Origin: Microstegium vimineum
Taxonomy: Eukaryota > Streptophyta > Magnoliopsida > Poales > Poaceae
Direction: 5' to 3'
Assembly: GCA_022036555.1 (NCBI GenBank)
Contig: CM039134.1
Coordinates: 14,942,818-15,006,817 of the forward strand
Length of the DNA stretch: 64,000 nucleotides
Part shown: positions 34,217 through 44,362 of the stretch, piece by piece
How the letters are laid out: each line of letters opens with the position of its first letter
Numbering within the stretch: the stretch's first letter is position 1
The notes under the pieces: generated by a model
What the model was told of the DNA's origin: nothing
Databases searched by the model: none
What the model saw: the letters and a program-made list of their open reading frames with translations, nothing else
Program-made: the position numbers and the translations under genes

Positions 34217-35210
34217 GTTTTTGACGCTAAGGATCACAACATTCTTGACATGCGAGGAGGGCACCTATCGGTGGGGGTGGGTTGATCTGGAGAGACAATG
34301 GCCTGATCTACAATCATATGCCCTAAATCTTTAGTTCTTATAAACAACTTCCAAGTTAAGGAGCGCATAAGAGCACCATCAAAAGGATATGACATGATCA
34401 TCATACGCTTCTTTTGCATCGGCAAGCCTCTGTTGTGAAGTCAACGTGGTGCTCATCGGATCCGGTGAGGACACGTCATCCCCCTCTCCCTTCCTTTTTT
34501 TCTAGTCCCTCACTCTTGCAATTGTAAGCAACATGAAACAATTGGAGATTCTAAAGTTGGGGTTAGCAAGGACTGGATTGTGAAGCCACCGTAGTTGAGA
34601 TGGATGGGACCAAAACCGAGCTCCAAAAAATGATGGGCTTAAGAAGGGGCATCCAAGTTTTTGGTTTTATCATTTATATAGGCCAGCATTGTAGTCTGCA
34701 TGTGCTCTCCTGATTTACAGAAGTACTTGTCTTGAGATAGATATTGCTACCACCAATTTTTGCCTGCCTCTGAAGATTATAAATATAGTAGCCAGTGTGC
34801 TCAAACTTCTACAAAATGAAGGTCTTTTAACCCATGTTTCAATGATTATCAAATATCATTCTACTAATTATGTGTTCGTCCTCTCCTCATGGAAATGAGT
34901 TAGGTTAATGACATTGATTATATCTTCAATTCTTGACGTAAACAACCTAAGACGAAATTATACACCACAATCTCCATACACACAAACACAAGCAACCGAT
35001 CCAATATGGGAAACCTGATTTTATATATTATTATTCAAAGGGAAAATACATGAACCACACGAGGATGATGTACATGTACATATGCTGAACAAAGGGGAGC
35101 ACATATCATAGAAGACACAACAAACATCCTCGGCCACAGTGCAAATAAACCATGCATGCAGGACAGCCAAGTAGTACTGGTCACATCCTCGTGGATTAGT
35201 GGATACTATG
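34212..35210. repeat. Duplicated fragment of sHSP 3' flank and 3' UTR, without its coding region
   Basis: This segment aligns with 37880-39422, the DNA downstream of the sHSP gene at 39425. Matches include GATCACAAC, GGCAAGCCTCTG, GGTGGTGCTCAT, GGATCCG, GAGGACACGT, AATGATTATCAAATATC, GAAGACACA and CCACAGTGCAAATAAACCAT. It ends near GTGGATTAGTGG (about 35190-35205), about where the stop codon of the sHSP would lie. The related copy carries two MITE insertions (38029-38290 and 38861-39088) absent here. No ORF of significance is present. Confidence 0.8.
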
Positions 35211-36076
35211 CGCCTATGCCTAATCAATTATTCCGAACAAGAAAAAAAATATACAGATGTGATATTGTCATGCCTTATTTTTGATATGTGCTAAACATGT
35301 GGAGTTCATGAAGCTAATGTTTATTGATAAATTTCGTCAAAGTGTTCCATCACTAAACATTAAATATTTTGGAGAAATTTAAAGGCTTCGAGAGGTAATG
35401 TGTGATGTTACCTATAGTTTTGGTGGGTGTATGCACCAATATGAGCATTCAGGATGCTTTCAAGCACAATCTCTTTCATATGCAAGCAGACAAATACGGA
35501 TGATTATTGTAAGGTATTAGTGACTTTCTCACTCGATATTTTAAGCATATTAGACTATCACAGATACTGTTCTTTATAGTTGGATTAAAAGCTCGTCGGG
35601 CTTAGTCAGATTAAAACTTCTCTTGCATTCTTTTTTTTACAAAAAAAAAATCATCAACCAATGTTCTATCTCAGCTCAGAATGCTATTTATTAGTGGTTG
35701 TTTCCATTTTATTAGCATAGAAGACATAAATTAATTTACAGTGTAGAAAATTATTAATTTTACAATTGTTAGGTGTGTTAATATTAGACACCTCAAAGAT
35801 GATGAAAAAATTTAAGTTGTCGGTTCTATATGTAACTTGTCAGTCGTGAAAAATCTCTTTTAAAAGAAGACTTGTGGCTGTAAAAATTTTCTCATGATAT
35901 AGTAATCTATAAAACTAGGAGATGAAAACGTATTGTTGGACTTTAATTCTCTTCTTACTCTTTGGTTTTAGGACTCTAACATTAGCAATTTAGAGTTCGT
36001 GACATCCATGTGCAGCTTGATGTTGTCCTAAGCAACCTTTAAACATTATGTCACCACTCGATTGATGGAACGAGAC
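35211..36076. other. Unassigned AT-rich intergenic DNA
   Basis: I see no gene, clear repeat pair or terminal structure here. Confidence 0.5.
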
Positions 36077-36732
36077 TGTTAGACTAATATAGTTCTATAT
36101 TTGGGCCTTGTATTTATGGATGTAAATACGTAAGAGCAGTTGGCTGCATGTCACCCTCGTTCCTATATATGTACTCATGTACCTCACTTGGAATATAATC
36201 AATTAGTCCTAGATTTCACGGTATCAGATCTTTTATAACATGCTAATAACCAATCGATTGTAATCTCCTGCTACTTCTTCTCAATCCATCGATCCTTCGG
36301 TAGTACTAGTTATGGCGGACTTAGCGTCCGATATATCTCCGCGTTCGGGTCTCGCGCTGACGTCCCGACCTGCCGCGCCGTCATGAGCGCTCCTGTGATG
36401 TCGCCGCAGCTGTCGTGGACGTGAAGCCACCACCGCATCCTCCTGCAGATCCACGAGCACCTGGCCACACGACAAGCATGATAGGAACTCGCCCTCCGTC
36501 CGGAGGAGGCGGACCGCGCCGCAGTGGCCGCACCAGCACACGTCCAGTCTGACCTTAGCGATGCTCCCGATTAGACCGAGTGGAGTGTTAGACTAATATA
36601 GTTAGGCTATATTTGGGTCTTGTATTTATGAATGTAAATACATATGAACTTTTGGCTGCATGTCACCCTCGTACCTATATATATGTACGCTTGTACCTCA
36701 CTTGGAATATAATCAATTATTCCTAGATTTCA
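36077..36732 (+). mobile_element. Miniature LTR element (TRIM-like, 656 bp)
   Basis: Direct repeats 36077-36218 (142 bp) and 36586-36732 (147 bp) both start TGTTAGACTAATATAG and end CCTAGATTTCA. CGGTATCAGATC directly after the first repeat resembles the initiator-Met primer site, and a purine-rich CGAGTGGAG precedes the second. The 367-bp interior is GC-rich with an ATG (36313) but no long plus-strand ORF. Size and layout match terminal-repeat retrotransposons in miniature. The flanks (GAGAC and AAGAG) are not a clean duplication. Confidence 0.75.
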
Positions 36733-37136
36733 AAGAGAGGCAATGACAGACAAAACATATTTGATATATTTCACTAGACACATGGTTCTCTTTTTTACCA
36801 GGCTCTCTTGGAGCTATATTTATACACGTATCTAACCTTTATAGAGACCAAAATGTCCTTCTAACTACTCTTATTCTTTGGTATATTCTCAACCAGTAGG
36901 GCATTTTTATCCCCGTGCGTCATTAGGCAAGCATTTTTGCCTAGTGGGCGCCTTCTTGTTTCGCTCAGGCCACCGGCATAAGGAAAGCTTTATCAAAAGG
37001 ACCGACAACGAAATAGACCATCCTGCATAGAATCAGAATATAATCGTTAACCTGTTCCAACTTGCATGAAAACATGGTGAAAGCTTTCGGCACCTGGGCA
37101 AAAGCATTTCGCATCCATCCAACGACCCTGCTGAAA
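36733..37136. other. Unassigned intergenic DNA
   Basis: No gene is supported. Confidence 0.5.
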
Positions 37137-37335
37137 GTTTCGCCCGCTGATAGCAGCGGTAAGTATCTTGGTTCGCATCGATGTGACAAAACCATGTTTC
37201 ATCTGCCAATAGCGGCGATAATTTATTCAGTTCTAGCTTAAGTGCCGAAACACGGTTTCGCTTGCCGATAGCAGCGTAGAGTCACTCTGTTGTTGTTGAT
37301 GTGACAAAATCTCGTTTCGCCTACCGATTGTCATC
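37137..37335. repeat. 59-bp tandem repeat, about 3.3 copies
   Basis: GTTTC followed by a GCC-(G/A)AT-AGC core recurs with starts at 37137, 37196, 37255 and 37314, an exact 59-bp spacing. Copies are diverged between the conserved cores (CTGATAGCAGCGG, CCAATAGCGGCGA, CCGATAGCAGCGT). Confidence 0.8.
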
Positions 37336-37880
37336 TCTTTAGATGGCTCGCTCGGTAGAGACTTCCTTGTCATTTGGTTCGACCAGTGGAAGCGACCAAG
37401 AATATTGGCACTTGGATCCAAAATGTGGTGGTGGATCAATAGGGCTGATGGGCGGTGTCAGTTCTTCACGGACATCGGTTTTGTCCAGTCGTAGCTCTTC
37501 CCTCTTCCCGCTAAAACAATCATGGTGGTTCTCCTAGGTATGCTAAAACTCTCCACCGGTCACCATGTCGACATTCAACATCGAACTTGATGAAGTCCAC
37601 AATCTTGTTGGTCTCCAGATCGATCTTGATGGTGTTGATGGCCTTGATGAGCGGGTCAGGGTAGCAGACAGTGCGGCCGTAAGTCATAGGTGTTCAGGCA
37701 TACTCCCTTCTCCCTTGAAATAATTAGCACTTAAATCTGAATAAATTTTAGGATGAAAGGAATAATAAACATATACTCCATGTGCCTCTGAAAGAATATA
37801 GATTCTTAGAATTGTGCTAAATCAAATTTATTCCTTTCATCTTGACAAATTTATTCCTTTCATCCTAACATATCCGTGCC
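37336..37880. other. Unassigned intergenic DNA with a short direct repeat
   Basis: No gene is supported. AAATTTATTCCTTTCATC occurs twice, at about 37826 and 37849. Confidence 0.5.
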
Positions 37881-38028
37881 TTAATGGATATCTGTTTCCG
37901 AGGATCACAACCTTCCTGACAAGCAAGGAGGTCACCTACCAGTGGGGGTAGGGTGCATCAGGGCAATGTCGGCCTGATCCTCAATCATATGTCCCCGAAT
38001 CGTCAGTCCTTCAACAACTTACAAGTTA

Positions 38029-38290
38029 CTACCTCCGTTCCTAAAAAAAATATAATTATGAGAATCGTACCGGTCAAGATGACTTATGTTTGACCAACTT
38101 TATATTAAATACTATTAATATTTATGTCTCTAAATAATTTTATTATAAAAATATATTTTATAACTAATCTAATGATATTAGTTTCATATCACAAATCTTA
38201 GTAGTTTTTTATATAAATTTAGTTAAAGTTTAAGTTGTTTGATTTTTTAAAAAACGAGAATTACATTTTTTTTAGGATGAAGATAGTAGT
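38029..38290. mobile_element. Stowaway-like MITE with a paralogous empty site
   Basis: Imperfect terminal inverted repeats (CTACCTCCGTTCCT against AGGATGAAGATAGTAG) flanked by TA (38027-38028 and 38291-38292). The duplicate segment near 34355 reads straight through without the insert (CAAGTTAAGGAGCGC), giving an empty site. Confidence 0.8.
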
Positions 38291-38860
38291 TACGGAGCGC
38301 ACAAGCGCACGATCAAGAGGATACGACATGACATCCGACACTTCTTCTGCATTGGCAAGCCTCTGTGGTGAAGTCAAGGTGGTGCTCATTGGATCCGATG
38401 AGGACACGTGAACGGTCCTTCTCTCTCTTTCTTTTTTCTAGTCCTTTACTCTCTCCAAATTGTAGACATCTCTCCCAATTGTAGACAATTTGAAATCGTT
38501 GGAGATTCTGAAGATGAGGTTAGCAAGGACTAGATTGTGAAGCCACCGGAGCTGACATGGACAGGCTGACACTGAGCTCCGAAACGATAATGAGCTCGGC
38601 GATGGGCTTAAGAAGAGGCACCCAAAGTTTTGTTTCTCTCATTTATATAGGCGAACATTGTAGCCTATGTTATGTCCCTGATTAACACAAACGCTTGTCT
38701 AGAGATGGACATTTTTTTTGTGACTGTCTAGAGATGGACATTGATGCCAACCATTTTTGCCCGCCTCTAAAGATTGTAAATATAGAGTGTGCCAAAACTT
38801 CTACAAAATGATGATCTCATAATCCCTATTTTGAATGATTATCAAATATCAATATACTTA

Positions 38861-39088
38861 GTGTCTAGATGCATCAACTAAATTTTAGCTAGCTAATTTT
38901 AGTTGTCGTGCATCCAAATCGCTTAGCTAAAGTTTAGCTGAGTTTAGCTACTTCAACCTAACTAAAGTTTAGCTGAGTCTATTAGCTGGTGCATCCAAAC
39001 ATCTAACTAAAATATAGTTGAAAGATCTTTTAGCTAAATAAAATTTATCCCTAAAATTTTAGCTACTTCCAAACATGACGGTCCGTCC
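38861..39088. mobile_element. Tourist-like MITE with a paralogous empty site
   Basis: This 228-bp insert is absent from the paralogous segment near 34862. It is flanked by TTA (38858-38860 and 39089-39091), the PIF/Harbinger target size. Its ends are imperfect inverted repeats around TAGATGCATCAACTAA and the complement of AGCTACTTCCAAACATGACG, and it has internal TTTAGCTGAGT repeats. Confidence 0.7.
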
Positions 39089-39231
39089 TTATTATGCGTT
39101 CGACCTCATGGAAATGAGTTAGATTAATCACACTAATTATATCCTGAATTCTTGACGTAAACAACTTGAGATGAAACCACATACACCACAATCTCCCTAC
39201 AAGCAACCGATCCGATATGAAAAAAACCAAA

Positions 39232-39424
39232 TTTATTTATTATTATTCAAAGCGAAAATACATGAACTCACACGAATCCACGATGATGATGATGATGTAC
39301 ATATACGGAACAAAGGGGAGTACATATCGTAGAAGACACAGCAAACATCCTCCGCCACAGTGCAAATAAACCATGCAGGACAGGACCAGCAATAGTACAC
39401 CTTTCCATCCAGGTCCGTGGATGC
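39232..39424 (-). other. 3' UTR of the first sHSP gene
   Basis: The sequence after the stop codon is conserved in the duplicated segment at about 35030-35190. A minus-strand AATAAA lies at 39232-39237 and could direct polyadenylation. The extent is inferred. Confidence 0.5.
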
Positions 39425-39880
39425 TTAACCAGAGATCTCGACGCTCTTCACCTCGGGCTTCTTCTCCTCCGCCTTGGGAACAGTGACCGTGAGCACGCCG
39501 TTCTCCAACCCGGCCTTCACCTCCTCCGTCTTGGCGATCTCCGGCAGCCGGAAGCGCCTCGTGAACTGGCCGCTGCTGCGCTCGACGCGGTGCCACTTGT
39601 CGTTCTTGTCCTCCTTCTCCTTGCTGCGCTGTCCGCTGATGACGAGCACGTTGCCGTCCTCCACCTCGACCTTGACCTCCTCCTTCTTCACGCCGGGGAG
39701 GTCGGCCTTGAACACGTGCGCCTCGGGCGTCTCCTTCCAGTCGATGCGCGCGTTGGCGAACGCGGCGGTCTCGGAGTCGCCGCCGGAGGCCGACGGGACG
39801 ATGGAGCGGAACATGTTGTCGAACGGGTCCCAGAGGTCCATGGAGAATGGGTCGAACACGCTGCGCCTCACCAGCGACAT
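39425..39880 (-). CDS. Cytosolic class I small heat-shock protein (151 aa)
   Basis: It encodes a 17-kDa-type chaperone subunit that forms oligomers, holds unfolding proteins in the cytosol without ATP and passes them to HSP70/HSP100 systems. A short N-terminal arm with the class I signature ([19 protein letters not shown]) precedes the alpha-crystallin domain (about 44-135). That domain contains [20 protein letters not shown], the Arg-rich [11 protein letters not shown] and the second consensus from Pro113 to GVL at 128-130. The tail ends VEISG with the V-x-I oligomerisation motif. There is no intron, as is usual for class I. The start MSLVRR is the class start. One oddity is [10 protein letters not shown] where the paralogue has [10 protein letters not shown]. 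It shares a nearly identical 180-bp core with the gene at 43559. A TATA box and HSE-like array lie upstream. Confidence 0.96.
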   Translation of the reverse strand: MSLVRRSVFDPFSMDLWDPFDNMFRSIVPSASGGDSETAAFANARIDWKETPEAHVFKADLPGVKKEEVKVEVEDGNVLVISGQRSKEKEDKNDKWHRVERSSGQFTRRFRLPEIAKTEEVKAGLENGVLTVTVPKAEEKKPEVKSVEISG

Positions 39881-40038
39881 TGCTGAATGCTGATTGATTG
39901 CTAGCTGCTCGGTGCGTGCGAGTGCGAACTGAGAAAGTGGGAAGTGAATGAATCTGTGGATTGGAAGATTTTGGTGTTCGTTGCTTGGTCTGATTGAGAT
40001 TCTTCGCTCTGGATTGGGATGAGCTGCGGGGGTGATGT

Positions 40039-40079
40039 ATTTATAGCTTTGTCAAGAGCGGTCCCTGAAACGTCTGGAG
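40039..40079 (-). promoter_or_regulatory. Heat-shock promoter of the first sHSP gene
   Basis: A minus-strand TATAAATA lies at 40039-40046, about 160 bp from the ATG. Just upstream, plus-strand TCC-ct-GAA-ac-GTC-tg-GAG (40062-40079) is a four-unit heat-shock element with the 5-bp spacing and 3 of 12 core bases off consensus. Heat-stress factor binding here is inferred. Confidence 0.7.
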
Positions 40080-40415
40080 TACTCTCTACTGTCCCTGGTC
40101 TTCATTTGCTTTCCAGAGAGACGAGAGCTTTCTTCCCGTTGTCTCTGTCTCTGCCGAGAAGGCCCCCACATTGTTCCAGACCAGTCTACGTGCTGTCTCT
40201 TGCAAAAGTTCTGGGCCCTCTCTTCATTGTGCTTGCAGAATTTATTTTCCCTGAAAGAAAAATATTACCAGTGTGCCACATGTACTGCCCGTCTAAAAAA
40301 CTGAAAATCTAGTTTTATAAAAAGTAAAATTATATTTAAAAATACTATTAACATCTACATCTATGAAAATATATTTTACAATAAATATGGTGATACTTCT
40401 TATGCATATAAATAG

Positions 40416-40648
40416 TACTTCATCCATGCTAAATTATAAGTCATTTTAAAAATTTTGGAGATTCAAAGTATCTCAAATTTGACCAAATTTATATGATGAA
40501 ATAATAATATTTATAATATCAACTAAATATCATTATATTCTTCATCATTTATATTTTCATAACATACCTCTATAGTTTTGGTCAAACTTAAAATATTTTG
40601 ACTCTCCAAGATTCATGAAATAACTTATAATTTAGAATGGAGGGAGTA
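40416..40648. mobile_element. Stowaway-like MITE
   Basis: Inverted repeats CTTCATCCATGCTAAATTAT and the complement of ATAATTTAGAATGGAGGGAG, flanked by TA. It lies in the upstream region of the first sHSP gene. Confidence 0.82.
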
Positions 40649-40928
40649 CTATTTATATATTTATATTTAAGATTGTTTATACTTTTGTGAAATGAGATTT
40701 TTATTTTATGGATCTGATAACCAGAAGGTGTACATGCATGAGGAAATGTGGGTTTGAACGGTTAATCATGGGAGGATATAACATTGAACTTTAAATATCA
40801 ACAAGTTTTAAAATTTGTATGGTGCTTAGTTAAGGACATCCTAGGTGTTAATGTACCCTGATGACAACCAATGCAAGCCTTAAATGTGGTTAGCATCTAA
40901 ATTCACTGAATGGAAACCCATAAAATTG

Positions 40929-41188
40929 TACTCACTCTGTTTCTGAAAGAATACATATATTACTACAATCCATATCAGTTATTTTTTTTTAACTTTGACT
41001 AACTTATAGAAAAATAACAACATCTATGACGTAAACTAGGTACCATGTGAAATATATTCCATGGTAAATCTAATGATACTAAATTAGTATCATAAATTTT
41101 AATGATTTTTCTATAAATTTGGTCTAAGTTCAAAATTTTTGACTTAATATAATTCTATCAATCTATTATTTCAGAGATAGAAGGAGTA
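40929..41188. mobile_element. Stowaway-like MITE
   Basis: Inverted ends CTCACTCTGTTTCTGAAAGA and the complement of TTTCAGAGATAGAAGGAG, flanked by TA. Confidence 0.78.
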
Positions 41189-41251
41189 TACACTTTCTGG
41201 TAAGTATTCAAATGTGTGAACAGCTACTAAAGAAGTCTTTTCATTAAATGA

Positions 41252-41481
41252 TACTCCTTTCGTTCCAAAATATTTGTCAATTTCACTTCAAGAGAAACAA
41301 CTTTGATAAATTATATATTAAACAATATTAATATATATGGTACATAGTTAGTATCATTGAAAAGATATTTAAATCTAATTTTTTAATAAATTTATTTGAA
41401 GATATAAATTTTAAATACAAATCAAGTTAAACTTAGCATGAACACTGAAAACTACATATATTATGGGGCACAGAGAGAGTA
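41252..41481. mobile_element. Stowaway-like MITE, diverged
   Basis: Ends CTCCTTTCGTTCC and the complement of GGGGCACAGAGAGAG, flanked by TA, with an AT-rich interior like the neighbouring MITEs. Confidence 0.65.
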
Positions 41482-41683
41482 TCTAATAAGTGGACGACCC
41501 ATGAATGTTTTTTTTAAGTAGACGACCCATAAAATTTAATATGTCCAAATAATAGTTTATTAATATTTGTATATCGAAATAAGTTTATTATGAAAATATA
41601 CTTTATACTTTATGCCTTTTTATTACTGGTCATAAATATTAATATATTTTATTTATAAATTTGATCAAATTTAAAAAAAAAAT

Positions 41684-41845
41684 TACTCCTCGACAAGCTA
41701 GATGTGAGTTATGTTTCTATATATAATTTTTTCAAATTTTAAAAATTTTGACGCCTCGACAAGCTAGACGTGTGTTTATGTTTTTATATATAATAATTTT
41801 GTTCAAATTTTAAAATTTTTAACTCCTCAGCAAGCTAGACGTTAT
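41684..41845. repeat. Tandem repeat of about 70 bp, 2.3 copies
   Basis: CCTCGACAAGCTAGATG, CCTCGACAAGCTAGACG and CCTCAGCAAGCTAGACG recur at about 41687, 41753 and 41824, separated by similar AT-rich spacers with CAAATTTTAAAA. Confidence 0.75.
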
Positions 41846-42113
41846 GATGAAGCTGGCTTATCGAAAAGTCAAACTCTTTTAAATTTGACTAAGCATATAC
41901 AAGAAAAACATACCAATATATCTATTAACAAATTTATTATGAAAGTATATATCATAACTAATCTAATGTTGTTTATTACATAAACTAAATATTAATATCT
42001 TTTTGTATATAGTTAGTCAAACTTTGAAATGTTTGACTTATGCGAGGTGTACATTGAGTAGTTTGCTGGTGTGTAATCATTACATTTTTTTTTGTGACTG
42101 GTGTACTCCTTTC

Positions 42114-42353
42114 ATATTGTAAAGAAGTTATTTTAGACAATGACATAGTCTTTAAAACATGACTTTGACTTTATATTTCTATACAAATATTTATTTAAAA
42201 ATGATATATGTATACTTTTATGAAAGTATATTTCAAGACAAATGTATTTGTATGTTTTTCATATTTTCAAACCCAACAAATTAAATGATTTATATTTCTA
42301 ATGTTTGATCAAAATCTTATTAAAGAGATTTCTTTTACAATATGAAGAGAGTA
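42114..42353. mobile_element. Stowaway-like MITE
   Basis: Inverted ends CTCCTTTCATATTGTAAA and the complement of TTTTACAATATGAAGAGAG are nearly perfect, flanked by TA at 42114-42115 and 42352-42353. Confidence 0.82.
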
Positions 42354-43558
42354 ATTATCGATGTTAGGACAACTTTAGTAGGTGTGTGTTTGTTTTTAGC
42401 ATATCCTGCAGTGGCGACGGAAATAATCTAATAATCACGCAAAACGCTCTGCGGCCACTAGGATTATTTCCACCGCACAAGACACAGAGATCGCAGAATT
42501 GAACTGCACCGCGTGTTTCTTGTACCGGGCGGTTCCTGTGCCGCACTACGCCGTCCCAAACACGCCCCTAGCTATAGAGGTAATTTTATTAGTAGCCTTA
42601 ATCTCTCCAACAAAACCAACAAAAACTTGAGAGGTAGATATTACACTTCTTCACTTGTTCTTGGATGGGAACACATCATTCCGGGCCGGTTGGAGAGATG
42701 TCTCCACAAAGATCAGTCAAATGCCTCTGTTGGAATGATTAAAAGGCCGGTTAATTTTAGTTGATTGAATAGTGTTATATAAGAGAAAATAAACTAAAAT
42801 AAGCTGAACCAATTTAAGCGCACTGAGCCTGTGATCTTTGGATTCTTTGTGTGTGAACGAAACAGAGCCAGAGCAGGTGATACACGCGACAGTATGTGGT
42901 TTATGTTTTTTTAGACTGTCCATATAACTGTTAACAATTTTTTTAATACAAAAATTTGTCATTCTTTTTTACAAATGAACAGCTGACACGTAAGTACACG
43001 CCATAAAACACATGCACCCAGGAGCAGCAACACAATAAGAATATATTTGGAACACACAAGAATTTTATAGAAATCAATTTATTTTCACAAGAAAAATAAA
43101 GAAATGAGAATTTCTCGTTTGGATACGGGGCTTAAATGGATAAGGTGTTCTTCACAAAAACAAATATGGCATTCTCTGCACCCAGGAGCAGCAACACAAT
43201 GAAGGGTATTTTTTATGCTAGTTTGCGGTGGGCTATTGTACGCCACACGGATCTTCAAACAAAATCAACTGTCCACATTTTACAGATAAAAAGGCACAAA
43301 ATCTGTCAAGACAAAAATATAGCAAAATTCTTTTATTTATTTATTCACTCCCAGAACATCCGAGCAGCCCGAGCTCAACATATAGGCAAAGTACAGACTA
43401 GTACATTACTGCTAGGAAGCATCACCATGAAACACTGAACAGTGTACACACCAGAGTAGGAGTAACCCCACACACACACGAGTCGCGTAGCAGAAACTGA
43501 AAGTCTGAAACCGGAGATCCGACGCTGCGAGCTTTAACCCCGCCGCGTGCATGGCTCT
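42354..43558. other. Intergenic DNA and 3' UTR of the second sHSP gene
   Basis: No other gene is supported. A 23-bp perfect direct repeat occurs at 43014-43036 and 43178-43200. The part nearest 43558 must hold the 3' UTR of the gene on the minus strand. Confidence 0.5.
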
Positions 43559-44011
43559 TCAACCGGAGATCTCGATGCTCTTCACTTCAGGTTTCTTGAC
43601 CTCGGCCTTAGGCACGGTGACGGTAAGCACGCCGTTCTCGAGGCCGGCCTTCACCTCCTCCGTCTTGGCGTTCTCCGGCAGCCGGAACCGGCGGAGGAAC
43701 TTGCCGCTGCTGCGCTCCACGCGGTGCCACTTGTCGTTCTTGTCCTCCTTCTCCTTGCTGCGCTGTCCGCTGATGACGAGCACGTTGCCGTCCTCCACCT
43801 CCACCTTGACCTCCTCCTTCTTCACGCCGGGGAGGTCGGCCTTGAACACGTGCGCCTCGGGCGTCTCCTTCCAGTCGATGCGGGCGTTCGCGAAGGCCGC
43901 CGTGTCGCGGTCCGTCGGTGCCGCGGGCACCACAGAGCGGAAGACGTCCAAGGGGTCCCAGAAGTCGGCGAAGGGGTCGAACACGTTGGTGTTGCGCCTC
44001 ACCAGCGACAT
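43559..44011 (-). CDS. Cytosolic class I small heat-shock protein (150 aa)
   Basis: A tandem paralogue of the gene at 39425, in the same orientation, about 3.7 kb away. It has the class I N-terminal arm ([19 protein letters not shown]), an alpha-crystallin domain (about 43-134) with [31 protein letters not shown] and [10 protein letters not shown] then GVL, and the tail motif IEISG. It is intronless and very GC-rich, with G or C at most third positions. The N-terminal arms of the two proteins differ clearly while the domain core is almost the same, so they may mix into the same oligomers but differ in client binding; that is inference. The start is the class-typical MSLVRR. A TATA box and HSE-like array lie upstream. 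Confidence 0.96.
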   Translation of the reverse strand: MSLVRRNTNVFDPFADFWDPLDVFRSVVPAAPTDRDTAAFANARIDWKETPEAHVFKADLPGVKKEEVKVEVEDGNVLVISGQRSKEKEDKNDKWHRVERSSGKFLRRFRLPENAKTEEVKAGLENGVLTVTVPKAEVKKPEVKSIEISG

Positions 44012-44144
44012 TGTCGTCGTCGGTTGGGTTTGCTGAGTGCTGAGAGAAACTGTGGATGGATTGGCTGAAGTGCTTGTTCGCAGCTAGAGCTAGCTAGAGC
44101 TTTGCTTTGATGTGCGTTGAGAAGGTCCTGGGAGTGAGCCAGAG

Positions 44145-44219
44145 TATTTATAGGTTCGTCAGGAACAAAATCCTGAATGCTCTCGACATCTCTTGTTTGC
44201 TCTCTGGAGTGTTCTGGTA
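44145..44219 (-). promoter_or_regulatory. Heat-shock promoter of the second sHSP gene
   Basis: A minus-strand TATAAATA lies at 44145-44152, about 135 bp from the ATG. Plus-strand CTC-tg-GAG-tg-TTC-tg-GTA (44202-44219) is a four-unit heat-shock element with 3 of 12 core bases off. Spacing to the TATA box is larger than in the first gene. Confidence 0.7.
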
Positions 44220-44337
44220 GTTGCTTTACGTCATCAATCAACAACTCATTCTTTCTTCGTCCCGGTCTACCCGCAGAAAGAAACACGATGCTCTAGAGTA
44301 GTCTGGTGCCTCTTCTTGGCACTCTGCTCTATCTATA

Positions 44338-44362
44338 TTAGAACATTAGGCGCCCATCGGGC
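44338..44362 (-). mobile_element. Helitron-like 3' terminus (CTAA)
   Basis: On the minus strand a short hairpin (GCCCGATGGGC) and GCCTAATGTT lead to CTAA followed by T, the Helitron 3' signature. The same GCGCC...ATGTTCTA end occurs at 52095. The element body would extend to higher coordinates; its 5' TC end was not located. Confidence 0.5.

Noticed and set aside
36072..36737. 5-bp duplication around the TRIM-like element
   Set aside because: GAGAC and AAGAG do not match.
37137..37335. CRISPR-like array
   Set aside because: The repeats are diverged, have a fixed 59-bp period with no unique spacers, and lie in a plant genome.
39474..39893. Plus-strand ORFs of about 100-170 codons opposite both sHSP genes (also 39590-39886, 43547-44068, 43551-44036)
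   Set aside because: They are antisense shadows of the GC-rich sHSP coding sequences; both genes show the same mirror frames.
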